From: Isoetes taiwanensis | Taxonomy: Eukaryota; Streptophyta; Lycopodiopsida; Isoetales; Isoetaceae | Reading direction: 5' to 3' | Length of the DNA: 64,000 bases | Assembly: GCA_021234155.1 (NCBI GenBank) | Contig: JAJEKV010000136.1 | Span: forward strand, 496,001 to 560,000 | In this document: positions 31,445-41,689 of the stretch, in pieces | Numbering within the stretch: position 1 is the stretch's first letter | How the letters are laid out: every line of letters begins with the position of its first letter | Notes under the pieces: model-generated | The model's database searches: none | The model's input: the letters and a program-made list of their open reading frames with translations, nothing else | Told to the model about the DNA's origin: nothing | Translations under genes and position numbers: made by a program

Positions 31445-32300
31445 CTAGTGGCCCCAGGCATACAACTCTACCTTGTGGCTGTTGTTCTGCATGACATATA
31501 GTGCTTTCCAACCCGCCGTGACCCGCAACCTGATGGCAGCATCCCAGTGGGTGGTAGCAGAGAACTCGATCCCCAAGTACTTGTAGGTCGGAGCCACCTC
31601 TACATCTTGTCCCTGGTAAGTGAATGAGGGAAGCCTTGGCTGACGGGATGATGAAACTAGCAGCACCCTAGTTTTGGCCAAGTTAATTCGCATGCCAGTG
31701 AATCGGCAAAAAGTGTCAAGAGCATCCATGTGACGTTGCATGTCCTCTGGAGTGTAGGCCAAGACATCGTCATCATATATGTGTTGCCAGATTGTATGAT
31801 GCATGAGATGGGCGCCTGCCCCTCCATGCTCAAAGAGCCAATCTTCTAGCTGGTCAATGTATAGGCCAAAGAGTGTGGGGGAGAGGGGGCAACCCCGACG
31901 CACTCCAATACTACTGATTACCGGCTATCTTGACGATGTGATACGGCCCGAACATGCCTCGTATAGCCTATATACTGCATTCTGCAAGTCAAGGGGGGTC
32001 CCCAGGTGCCGCAGTCTATCCCATTACATGTCCCAGGGCACTGTGTCAAAACCTTTTGCGAAATCCACAAAACAACAATACAGGTTTTGTCGGCGATTCC
32101 TGCTATCCTCAATCAATGTGCGCAGAGTGAAGATATGATCAATGGTGGAATGCCTGGGCCGAAAGCCTGCTTATGTGAGAGCTCGCATATCTGCCTCCTC
32201 TGTCCATATTGTCAGCCGCTGCTCAAGGATGCCAGCCAATGGTTTTGCAAAGAGAGAGCTGACCATGATAGTACGATAGTTGGCTGGGCATTAAGAGGCA
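31445..32300 (-). pseudogene. LINE A copy 2 reverse transcriptase remnant
   Basis: RT motifs A (FVDFAKGFD), B (GCPLSPTLFGLY) and C (YDDDVLAY) are present across two frames. Motif C has lost the usual alanine but keeps the aspartates. MRINLAKTRVLLVSSS and YKYLGIEFSATTHWDAAIRL match LINE A copy 1. Confidence 0.8.
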
Positions 32301-32340
32301 ACCACTATGTGTGAAAAAATTCCAAGAATAAGGCCTGGAT

Positions 32341-33946
32341 ACAAGTTAACAACTGCTTTCCCAAATCAAGAAAAAGACTGCATCAGGAAGACTAATGCCA
32401 TTTGCAAACAAGATAGGATCTATAGGTGTTTTGAATTGAACAACTGCTTGACACTATGAGGAATGCTGGGCCAAAAGTCAGATGCAAAAAGAATAGCACA
32501 GATTATTCAAAATGCCAATCCTAACTAGGTCAAAAATAAGTCAATATCCCTGGCAGAGAGCAATTTTTTGCAGGTAAACCAATATGAGTTCTTTTGGTGT
32601 TTTGATGCTTGATTCTTACTCTCATGTATCTGCACATATGGGCCAGATTCTTCTTTTATGGAATCAGATGCAGAATATCCTTGAAATTCAAGTTTTGGCA
32701 AGACTGACTGTCACAGTGAGAAAATAGAGAATAGGATTTTGGCAATTCTAATTCCTAATGAACTTTTCTGAATTGCAAGTGCACTTTACCACTTTTATGC
32801 TCTGCAATCAAAGAAAGTGTGCCTTGTTCGATCAGATATGCAGCCAAAGTTTAGAAAATGCAATTTTCACTTATAAGATAAAAAAGAGATGCAAGTTTTT
32901 TTGTAAAAAGTCAAGCTTGTAATGCCCCCCCCTTTTTTTTTTTGTTTGTCTTCTTCTAGCTCTTATGCTTTCTCTTAGGTGAACTAACTTCTATAAATGC
33001 ACATACTATATCTATTATCACTAGATCTATTTTATGCTCAGACTGTTGAATGTAAAATGCCTTTTAATCTATTTATGTTTTGGGCCTTGCTCTGGAACAC
33101 AAGACTGAAGTTAGACATGAATTGGCAGTGTCTCCTTTATGAACAGATTAACCTCGAATATAAGTTTACCTCTTCATTTTACTTTGTTCAGAAAAAACTG
33201 ATTAGCAAAATATACTCAGTAGTTACACCAAGGATCGGATTTTCATTCAGATCGAAATTACACAGTCATTAAACAGGTTCCCAAGCTTTAAGGTATTGGG
33301 TACAGGATCAAATTCATCTTCATAATATCAAGAAATCAATTTGCATCAGGTAATCCATCGATCCTGATGAAAGGAAGATAAAATTCAAGTTACAGTCATT
33401 CAAACCGATCTTCAAGAGAGAGATCTCGATCGAATTATGCGCCTAAAGCCCTCGAAGTTTCTCTGTGATCATTTCCCCTTTTTATATTGCTCTGTTCCGG
33501 CCCATTCTTGGCAGGCTTGTAGTCTTGTCTTTTAGTTTGTTCTTGGTATAGTACAAGCAGATCCAAAGGTATTTCACAATGATTTGGTGGTTAATCTCAG
33601 GAAAACAGCCGGATCTTGGCACGACAGAGGTTTAGGGTTCTTGAGAAAATTTCATGATTTATCCCACATGGGTAAAAGCATGTTGTGGTGTTCCAATTCG
33701 GCTGTCCCCCCTGTCCCCCCAAAATGTGGCATTGCATCCACCACTTTTGTGGCATGAAAGTATAATTATGGCACCGCTCAACTACCGTTATTTAAGAATA
33801 GAGTCCCAATTTGTGGGGGAAATTCTAATTTCAAAAACTAAATTCAAATTCCTGTTCTTTGCCTACGTCCTGTTCTTTGGCTCCCTCCCTGCTGCAAGCT
33901 CCAATCCATTGTGGATATGGATGTCAATGAGGTAATCTGTCCATAA
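32341..33946. other. gene-poor AT-rich stretch
   Basis: No supported coding. A C8-T12 homopolymer junction lies at about 32926-32943. CCCCCCTGTCCCCCC occurs at about 33706. Otherwise unremarkable. Confidence 0.4.
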
Positions 33947-35085
33947 ACCGGCATTTCAGACAGGAGAAAACGAAGAAGAACCAAGGAACAAGAAATGTTG
34001 AAGAAAAGACGCCAGAGGAAAAGAAGAAGAGAAGAAAAATTGGAGCTTGCAGAATTGGCAGAAGGATCCGGTTCATCAAGAAGTGCAAGCAGTAAACGCC
34101 GTATTGTCCTTAATTTGCTAACGTCTTTCCATAAACAGACCAAAAGAATGGAGGATAGCATGAAGAAAGAAATTTTACTTGAGTTTTTGAGGGATAAAAC
34201 ATTGGAAAAATTCATAGGTGAAGAATTAAAGGATTTGGAAGCCAAGAGCATCGTTATAAGGAGCCTCTGGGACTCCATGCAGACTATCAAACTCTCTACC
34301 AGCAATGACTGCCTAGCAGCCAAGAATAGCTGCCTTGCAATGTCCGTACCACGCCGTGCGAATTCTGAAACAAGTGATAAAATCAGCCAGCGAGATCTTG
34401 GAAAGGTATTAGGTGTTCACCCAAGAAACCTGCAAAAGGCAAAGAAAAAGAGGGAAGAGATCGATTACAATGGTGGGAAATGGGTTTCTTACAAGAGGGC
34501 TAAAAGATTCGATGCAATTTCAGATGAACATATAGAAAAGATTCAAAAATTTTGGATTGAGAACACCAGAGTGTCTCCTAACATAAAGGATGTTAGAACT
34601 AGAAGATTAGAGAGAAATGTAAGAGAAGAACATGCTGCCCACTATTTGGAGGAATCACAGGTTAGTTTATTTCTGTTATTCATGTTTTCTTAGTTATGGT
34701 GCTTAGTGTGGTGGTGCATGTGGTGGTTATTATATTGTACAGTGATTGTGGTGTACTGTATGTAGCATGTGAATTGTGTGTAGTTGACTCTAGTCTGAAA
34801 TACAATATTTAATGTTTGGAATATTAAATGTTTGGAATATTAGAACATGACAGAATTGAGTACTCCTTTACTGGGTGTGTGTACAGTCTAAAAATATTTG
34901 AGAATGATAACTGATACTAAGAAGTACAAATTTTTGTTGAATAAAGACAATTTTTTGTCATATTCAAGCACAGCTCTGTTAAAAAGTATAATATATTAAA
35001 AAAAGGATCTTACAAAATTTGGCTTTACAAAATTTGGCTTTCCATTGAAAGCTCTGTACCCGAGAACTAAATTTACATGCATTTC

Positions 35086-35604
35086 CTAAGCAGCAGGAAA
35101 TGCTGGTATGACTGGCTCGAGAACTGGTGCATCCAAAATTATTGTTTTCTGCACTAAAGCATCTAAGCTTTCTGCAGTCATCCCAGAATTTAACAGGATG
35201 AGGTTTGCCAGTGCTTCCTGCATCCCCTGGTGGTAAGAACGCAACCCTGCCAGTAATTCCCGCTGTTGTAGACTCGGAGCGGGCAAGTGACAGAGAACAA
35301 ATAAACCAGCTGACCTTGCAGCAGCATGTAACATAAGGTCATGGACCTTGTCTAAGAGCTCACTTCCTGTCAATCTGCCCCCAAGCATAGCCATTGAAGG
35401 CCCAGCATGCAGTATGTTGTATGGCTTTAGGTTGGATTCGAAATCAGCAAAGAAGGTGGATTTACGCATTTCCACCTTCAGAGATTGGTCACGAGGCCTG
35501 TTTAACATATGCCGAATGCCCTCCTCGCTCACCCGGGGTATGCCGTAGTGATCTCTGAACATCCCTACCATTGCCGGAATGAACTTGTTCGATTGAGAAT
35601 GAAA
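35086..35604 (-). CDS. hypothetical helical protein inside the transposase-like gene's intron
   Basis: An uninterrupted minus-strand frame of about 172 codons runs from a plausible 3' splice site (AATCGAACAAG near 35592) to a stop at 35086. Sequence features are FIPAMVGMFRDHYGIPRVSE, GRLTGSELLDKVHDLMLHAA, FVLCHLPAPSLQQRELLAGL and a hydrophobic C-terminus PVLEPVIPAFPAA. It is predicted mostly alpha-helical with no cysteines or obvious catalytic motif. I do not recognise it. It is unusual in being intact amid decayed sequence. It could be an exon of an element-borne accessory gene, or a retained open frame without function. No upstream exon was identified. Confidence 0.4.
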   Translation of the reverse strand, partial: FHSQSNKFIPAMVGMFRDHYGIPRVSEEGIRHMLNRPRDQSLKVEMRKSTFFADFESNLKPYNILHAGPSMAMLGGRLTGSELLDKVHDLMLHAAARSAGLFVLCHLPAPSLQQRELLAGLRSYHQGMQEALANLILLNSGMTAESLDALVQKTIILDAPVLEPVIPAFPAA

Positions 35605-35757
35605 CGCCAAAAATCAGACATAGGAACAGGATTTAGGACCCAGATCCTTTTCTAATGATTAGAAGAGGAATGTAATTATTATCAGGGTGTACGAATTTCA
35701 GCAATGTTTATGAGGGCAGGCTAGGCAGATTTTTTATGTCAGACGAAATAGGATAAA

Positions 35758-36415
35758 AGTGATGTGATGTGATGTGTGGTGTGGTGTCGTGATGGTGTGG
35801 TGTCGTGATGGTGCGATGCGGTGTGGGGTGCGTTATGTCCATGGTGTCATGTGGGTGTGTGTATGTTAATGTATGATATGTGTGGATTCAATTTTATTTA
35901 TTCTCCCCCTTACACCCCATCATCTATCCCACCACCATAGACTACCACCTTGCGACTACCACATTACCACCACATGCACCACATTGTCCATTACCACCAC
36001 ACTCCACCACACTCCACCATATCCCACACTACACCCCTCCACCACACTCCACCACCACCACCACACTCAACCATGTACCACACCACACCCCTCCACCACA
36101 CTCCACCACCACCACCACACTGCACCACACCACATCACACCACAATCCACAACACCACATCACCACCACCACACCCCCCACCACACTCCACCACACCACA
36201 CCACACAACACCACCACCACCAAACCCCACGACCACACTCCACCACACCACATCATACCACCACACACCACTACACATACCACCACCACCACACACCACT
36301 CCACCACCCCCCACCACCACACTCCACACTCCACCATTTGGTGTATGGTGTATGGTGTGTGGTGAATGGTGTGGTGTGTGGTGGGGTGTGGTGTGGTGTG
36401 TGGTAATGTACACAA
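35758..36415 (+). repeat. CCACCACACTCCACC minisatellite, left array
   Basis: Three blocks in sequence: TGGTG-rich (35758-35870), CCACCACACTCCACC-rich (35930-36330), and again TGGTG-rich (36335-36415). The middle block consists of irregular 12-20 base units built from CCACCA and CACTCCAC. The strand bias flips sharply at about 36335 (CACCATTTGGTG), which could fold back. It sits entirely in the intron before exon 2 of the transposase-like gene. The apparent long frames in all phases are low-complexity artefacts. Confidence 0.9.
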
Positions 36416-38391
36416 TACTAAGGTGCTCGTTCTGGTGAATATGATGAGTGTGGGCATGGTATGGTGCATGGTTTGGTGTGGTATACACATCCTAACAGTT
36501 TAGTGTTTATTGCAGATGCTATTGTTCAAGAGGTTTTTGGACCAACATCCAAAAATTAAGATTCGTCTTCGAGCTTTTGAGAAGCTAAAACCCTGGTTTG
36601 TTGTGAAATTGAAGGACTTCAATAGTTGATGTTGCATTCAGCACGTGAGGATGCAAATGCTAGTGGATGGACTCAATGGGATGAGAACCAAACATCCGAA
36701 GAATTGCACTTGCACCTGCGATGTTTGTAGATCACATGAACTTGGTCAATGCAGGGCACACAAGCATAAAATTGCAAGAGGAAGCTTGTGGAGATCTATA
36801 TTGTGTCCAAAGAGTGAATTAGATGAGTTTCACAAGAAGGCGTGCATCCTTGGAGATTGTGAGCTGTGTGGAATCAAGAAGTTTCAGACCTGTCCCATGG
36901 AAGAAAGTGGCGAGAATGGGGGAAAGTGAAATGGGAGTACATTGACTATGAAAAGGACAACGCCTCGAAGTTACGGTAGGAGGCCGACTCATCAAGACAA
37001 TGAGACAGTAACCCAAGGAGCTTCTGGATAAACTGAAAGAGCGTCTAAAAATCTTTCCACTGCATAATTCCAGGTACCAATGGCAGGCAAAACAATTTAA
37101 GGAGCTTCTGGAGAATCTCCCAGCAGATGTATGTCTTTCGGTAGTGGATTTTGTAGAGAACTATACATTCAAGGAACAAGGCGAGTGCGGTCGATCTTAT
37201 TTGGATCAATAACCGATTACCATTTTGGTTCAAATAACATATCAAGATGCGACTTCGGTGGCGGATGAGATTATCAAGGAAACACATTACTATGTATCAG
37301 ATGATAGGGAACACGATACTTTGTTCGTGCAACACTGCTTCATGAAGCACCACAAATATCTGGAGCAGAAAGGAAGGGTGCCAAAGAGACATTATGTGTT
37401 TTCAGATGGTGCAGCATCTCAATTCAAGGCTTCTAGACCATTTTACTTTGTGGCTAGGTACACAAACGACACTGATGTCTATATGATGTGGAATTTTTTT
37501 GGTTCTAACCACGGGAAAGGTGAACACGATGGCAAAGCTACTAAGTTGAAGAGATGGTTAAGACAACTGTAATTAAAATACAGCAGCATAAAATTGGGTA
37601 ATGCTCATGAAGTGGTAGAAGTTGCCGAAGAGATGTTTACTTGTGGAACATCCGAGTGGATGAACACATCTGAAACCAGTAAGAGGAAGAATATAAAAAG
37701 GTTCTTTTGGGAAGTCAAGGTGGAGGATATAGATAGAAAGAAAGCATGGGGTGCAGAAAGGATTTTGGACACTAGGCAGATCCATTGTGTACATGCATTC
37801 AATCCTGAATCTCCATTGCAGTTGCACACGAGGGAACTTTCATGCTTCTGCAGCTACTGCTTGGATGGCATGTGGGACAGTTGTGTGAACAAGCACTATG
37901 TTGATGATTGGAAACTTCAAGTTATTGTACCATCCTCCAATGTGCATGCTGACATTGAGGACCGTAAATCCAGCAAGTCCTTGTTCTCCTCCAATCCCAC
38001 GATGTTAGCAGAGGCACTTAGAGTTGGTGATAATTTTGCTGTCGTTGCTCCGAAAGGGAATGATGAGGGTTTTGAATTTTGGATTCTGATGTGCACAAAA
38101 CCAAAATGGATAGTGGAGAAAGACTTCCAACTCAATGGAACATGGTACCTCGCCGGTGATAGTGTCATAGAAGGTATGTATTACAAGAAGGGCACAAGAT
38201 CAACCGTCAGCTATGATCTTTGCAGTAAAGACGCCTTAGGCATAGTATTCACAACACAGATCTGTGCAATCAGTCTTCACATGCCACCAACTAAACGTCA
38301 AAACAGGACTGTATATAGGCTGGATCCTTTAGATGAGGAGAAAATTTTACAGAACTTACCCGCAGTTCTTTCTGACGATGATGAAATGTAA

Positions 38392-38799
38392 AACCATTCT
38401 GTAGTTTTCAGAACTCATGTGAAGTTTTGTGCTTCAGCTGTGAAAATGAGTTTGTCTTGATTTCTTTTGAAGATTTGAATTCTTCTGAACATTTGATTCC
38501 TTTGTTTGTGAGATGAATTGAATATGAATTTTCATTCAAATGAATCGAGGTTACAATAACAATTATGTACATAAGAAAGATATACAGTGATTTAAAGTAC
38601 GAGGTGACTCATGCACCTACATACTTCCCAATACATATGTTCCTATCAGTTCCAGCTTTTGTTGCTTCTAATCTTAAAATTTCAAGCATGAACACTCTAA
38701 CATCAACTAGATCCTGGTTTGAAATGTCCACAACCTGTAGTTAACCACACTTTGTCAACAACAGAGTTTGGTTTGTCTGCTGCATTTGAGTTGACTTAC
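38392..38799. other. convergent region between the transposase-like and Ulp1-containing genes
   Basis: AT-rich, with no open frames of note. The 3' ends of both genes should lie here. Confidence 0.5.
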
Positions 38800-38836
38800 T
38801 AGATCAGGCAACAATGTATTCACTCCTTTCAAGTAC

Positions 38837-38942
38837 CCCCTCACAAATTTGTGCAGAAACGAATATACGGCAGGGCCACATGAATGAATCCCCTCATAAA
38901 TTTGTGCATAAATGAATATACGGCAGGGCCACATGAATGACC
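38837..38942 (-). repeat. 53-bp tandem duplication across the protease active-site cysteine
   Basis: Units 38837-38889 and 38890-38942 are nearly identical. On the minus strand each encodes HSCGPAVYSF or its relic and the following helix. Because 53 is not a multiple of three, the second copy is out of frame with the first. Without it, the frame would run on to YLKGVNTLLPDL, the expected C-terminal helix. Confidence 0.9.
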
Positions 38943-39635
38943 ATCGGTTTGAAGAGGCGTTCTGGAAAATTTCACAATATCTGAGGTTGTAAAGCTGAAA
39001 TTATTGTGTCCAAGCAATTCCAGGAACCTGCATTTAAAGTTTGTTGTCATTGTGCCACAACAACAAAATGCAATGAGCAAGCACTAACCTCTCAATATAT
39101 CTGCTTCTGCCATGCAAGCCCGAGCTATCAAAGTGATATATCCCTGGTTTATATCTCTGTGCGAGACACGCGTGGCTTACAATCAGAAAACAAGTCCAGT
39201 GATGTCCATCATAAGCAGGCAAAAACATGTACTGGCACTTATCCAGATTCACATGTGTTCCTTATTGTTTTGTAACTATTTGTGTCCTTGGACAATGTCG
39301 AGTGAAAAAGAGGGTCAAAGAAATGAAAGGGATGGCTCATTCCTTGGAGCATCAACTAGTATTCCATGTATCTGCAAACATATGCATATGATGGCACAAT
39401 CCTGATGATCACAAATCAGATGAAAGTATCACCTTGAGAAGAGGAGGATCAATTGATCATTGAACCATTGCGTATCAGCTTCCAAAATTTTGATGTCGGT
39501 GGGGTTAATCACGACAGTTTCAGTTCCACTCAACACCACTTCCAAATGTGTATTTGGCTTTAGATAGACAGGGACTGCCGAAGCTCTATCATCTCTAGTT
39601 CTAAACACACACGAGAACATTTGCTCACAATCCAT
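38890..39635 (-). pseudogene. Ulp1-type (C48) cysteine protease domain
   Basis: The N-terminal motif is TDIKILEADTQWFNDQLILL (Ulp1 proteases have a W-L/F-N-D motif at this point). Then come KDTNSYKTI-like and KCQYMFLPAYDGHHWTCFLI containing the catalytic His, IYHFDSSGLHGRSRYIERL containing the catalytic Asp, and FSRTPLQTDGHSCGPAVYSF with the oxyanion Gln and nucleophilic Cys. The order His, Asp, Gln, Cys is that of clan CE. Members remove SUMO or related modifiers. Transposon-borne versions occur in Mutator-like (Kaonashi) and some CACTA elements. Frameshifts lie between exons near 39280, and a 53-bp duplication follows the Cys. Confidence 0.75.
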
Positions 39636-39734
39636 TCAAATATTTTAAATTGAAAAAGTACAACACATATCATAGAAATTTTTTTACTTATATTGACTTT
39701 CAAAGAGTTTTACAAGATTCATTTATGAAAATAC

Positions 39735-40335
39735 TTGTCGAGCATTTTCATGCAGTTGCACGACTCTTCAGAATCCCACATGTTCCACATTTGATGTTCC
39801 TTCACATAAGCTGGCACACTTTCTGCAGCCAGAAGTCCCTCCAGCCATGGTTTGAGTTGCTCCAAAAGAAAATTGGAATCCAACCTGTCGGGAGCAAAAC
39901 TATTTATATCATTGTGTTCGGCTGGTTGGCAGAATCCTTATATCTGCTGTCATCTATCAACAATGTGTTTTTCACTTGGTATTTCCAGAATTTCTGGTAC
40001 ACTTTGGACAGATCCTTAAGGAAAATTGGCTTATTAACCACTTTTAATTTTGTGTTGGTGCAGTCATCCTGATTCCAAATAAAAAGAAATCTGCCCTTAT
40101 ATTCCTGTAGCAACTTTCTCATCAACAAGTCAACATTACTCTTAGCATGTTGGACCACAATGCAATCTCAAATTTTGAAAAACACCATTCTAAGAACTCC
40201 TATAATCCAGGCCTGGAAACTGCTGCCTTTTGAAGGTTCAATTTCTGGAGGGTCACTTCTGGCTCGGCCGATGCAGGGATCCTCTCTTTCAAGTCATAAA
40301 ACTTGCCTAAAACCCCATTAAAATCCAGAACAAGG
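39735..40335 (-). pseudogene. NIF/FCP1-type HAD phosphatase domain
   Basis: The minus-strand frame gives RLTEILLVLDFNGVLGKFYD (HAD motif I; here DFNG rather than DxDxT, as in the plant NLI-interacting-factor group). It continues EFLEWCFSKFEIALWSN (motif II region), a run ending FIWNQDDCTNTKL, KPIFLKDLSKVYQKF, and NTLLIDDSRYKDSANQPNTM (motif III DD). A further frame continues LEQLKPWLEGLLAAESVPAY, the usual NIF C-terminal helix. One TAG stop (about 40205, after RPGL) and a one-base loss near 40146 interrupt it. Active members dephosphorylate serine, for instance in the RNA polymerase II tail. Because motif I lacks the second Asp, catalysis would be doubtful even if repaired. Confidence 0.75.
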
Positions 40336-41086
40336 AGAATTTCAGTTAACCTCTTGGTTTTTCTTGGTTGAGGCTGTATTGGACTCGTTGAGCAGTCTGC
40401 ATCTTGTCCAGGATCTGGGGTTTCTTTGTCAACTTCATTACCTGCATCCGCATTTGGCTCATGTTCAGCATCAAAACTTTTTTCTGGTGAAGGACCCCGT
40501 GCAGAATGAATCTCAAGGGAATTAATTTTCCCCCCAAAAACTGATGCACTAGGAATCTCTTCGTGATGGCTTCCAGTTGCAGTAGCATTTATCTCTGTAA
40601 CATAATTGAAATGAGGAAGACCACAGAAAAATACAAAAAAAATAAATCATGTATGTGGCATCGGTACTTACTTGATACGACTGCATTCAGTTCACTATCC
40701 AAATTTCGTTTTGGAGTCTCCACGCTGTCAGCAGCTGGGATTGACTTAGAAGTATCAAATGGCGTGAATTCTAGGTACAACCGGGAGGTATCTTGCAGTC
40801 TCATAACTGATCGAGGCGTGGATAACTGTTGGATATCCTTGGTCTCAAATTTCTGCAATTCTGCAAACATTAAGTCAGTAGACCTGTGACAACATCAGTA
40901 AACATTAGTTAAGGCACGTACTTGTGTCTATTGGTTCTTGTGGTACCACTCGAACACCAAAAGCCAAAAGCCATGTCTCAGTCATAATATGGGCACAACT
41001 GGGCTGCAGCAGGTTCTAGAGTGTCTGCAAAACAAATTCAAAATTAATAGAGTCTTTAGACGAGGGTTAGAGATGATAATATTTAC

Positions 41087-41641
41087 CTCAAATGGTGTGA
41101 TAGACATGGAATGTGATACTGGTGACTGCATTTTGCTATCACAACTGGCAACATTTTACCCTCCCATTTCAGACAACGTCCACAAAATGGACAACCTTCA
41201 TCACCCTCTTCTTCTGCCTCAGGAAGCATTGGAAGTGCAGGATCTAAAGGAATGTCATGACCACTACACTCAGAAAAAATCTCAAATCTTTGCATTCGAG
41301 GTTGCAGCTCCAGCAGTAAGTCTTCACATGCCTTTAGCTCAATTTTGGTTTCTGCTAGTTCCTTATTTAATTGATTCAGCCTAGGCAACACTGTACCATT
41401 TAGCTCTTCATCCTTTAGTTCGCTTACAACCCGAACACCCTCTGCTGCTTTCGGATTTGCTGTCATGAGTGATTGCCATATGTGCAAATCAGCTCTAATT
41501 TTTTATGCTTTATGCTCCATCAACTCAATCTTTCTTTTGATATCATTTTTCCTATCCTCGTTTGCTTGCAATCGTTGCTTGCATCTATCAAACCTAGCTG
41601 ATGTTGCAGCCAACCATTCCTTCACAAGTCTGCGCCATAGT
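41087..41641 (-). pseudogene. coiled coil plus RING-like zinc finger exon
   Basis: The frame begins LVKEWLAATSARFDRCKQRL after the TTTTGTTTTGCAG acceptor and has a long heptad-rich helix (DRKNDIKRKIELMEHKA, LPRLNQLNKELAETKIELKA). One TAA interrupts it near 41470. It ends GCPFCGRCLKWEGKM, VVIAKCSHQYHIPCLSHHLR, and the next exon supplies C-C-x-P. C-x2-C then C-S-H-x3-H-x2-C fits a RING-H2/RING-like cross-brace finger, as in ubiquitin or SUMO E3 ligases. The combination with a Ulp1 protease in the same gene suggests a role in protein modification if it were active. Confidence 0.6.
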
Positions 41642-41689
41642 CTGCAAAACAAAACACTACGTATATGTCAGCCTCCTAACATAGTAAGC

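Larger units (their letters stand above)
30403..32340 (-). mobile_element. LINE A copy 2: 5'-truncated, minus strand
   Basis: On the minus strand the RT domain begins near 32340-32300 (PANYRTIMVSSLFAK), continues with FRPRHSTIDHIFTLRTLIED, YCCFVDFAKGFDTVP, GVRRGCPLSPTLFGLYIDQ and QHIYDDDVLAYTPED, and then the same downstream blocks as LINE A copy 1. It ends with the GGTTTTTCCCTCGAAAACCC hairpin, GGGTCCCATAGGCCAAT and a (TATTC)n tail at about 30406-30431. The active-site YADD of copy 1 is YDDD here. Frameshifts occur at about 31960, 31450 and 31150. Copies 1 and 2 start at almost the same RT position. Confidence 0.88.
33995..38391 (+). pseudogene. transposase-like protein (DFVENY / SDGAASQFK / HGKG family), decayed, two or more exons
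   Basis: Exon 1 (33995-34660; donor CACAG|GTTAGT) encodes a very basic, probably nuclear N-terminus (KKRRQRKRRREEK) and a helical region ending HAAHYLEESQ. Exon 2 starts at 36516 after TTATTGCAG and keeps phase (MLLFKRFLDQHPKIK). Then come a Cys/His-rich zinc-binding-like part (CTCDVCRSHELGQC, CILGDCELCGIKKFQTC), LSVVDFVENYTFKEQ, HYVFSDGAASQFKA and FGSNHGKGEHDGKATKLKRW. After a stop the frame continues as GNAHEVVEVAEEMF to a C-terminal module (38391). This order matches an uncharacterised family common in animal genomes that I take to be transposon-derived. DFVENY, SDG and the HGKG...D region are candidate catalytic acids. In-frame stops lie at about 36628 (TGA), 37210 (TAA) and 37573 (TAA), with a frameshift near 36905. 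Convergent with the gene at 38.8-41.6 kb. Confidence 0.65.
38800..41641 (-). pseudogene. composite RING-like / NIF-type phosphatase / Ulp1 protease gene, decayed
   Basis: Minus-strand exons with consistent splice sites are 41641-41087 (coiled coil plus RING-like finger; donor TTGAG|GTAAAT), 41024-40922, 40883-40672 (donor TCAA|GTAAGT) and about 40594-39700 (acidic linker, HAD phosphatase). Ulp1 exons follow at about 39635-39430, 39330-39050 and 39015-38800 (acceptor AAATGCAG|GTTCCTGG). The reading frame passes from the linker into the phosphatase without a break, and the Ulp1 part follows within 100 bases on the same strand, so one transcript is likely. Domains are described in separate entries. 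Stops (about 41470, 40205) and a frameshift near 40146 show decay. I know of no described plant protein with this set; the composite is inference from adjacency, orientation and splice signals. Confidence 0.55.

Noticed and set aside
35873-36490. Overlapping open frames of 117-177 codons on both strands, rich in His/Thr/Pro or Gly/Val/Trp
   Set aside because: All arise from the CCACCA/TGGTGG minisatellite, which lacks stops in every frame; no codon-level structure.
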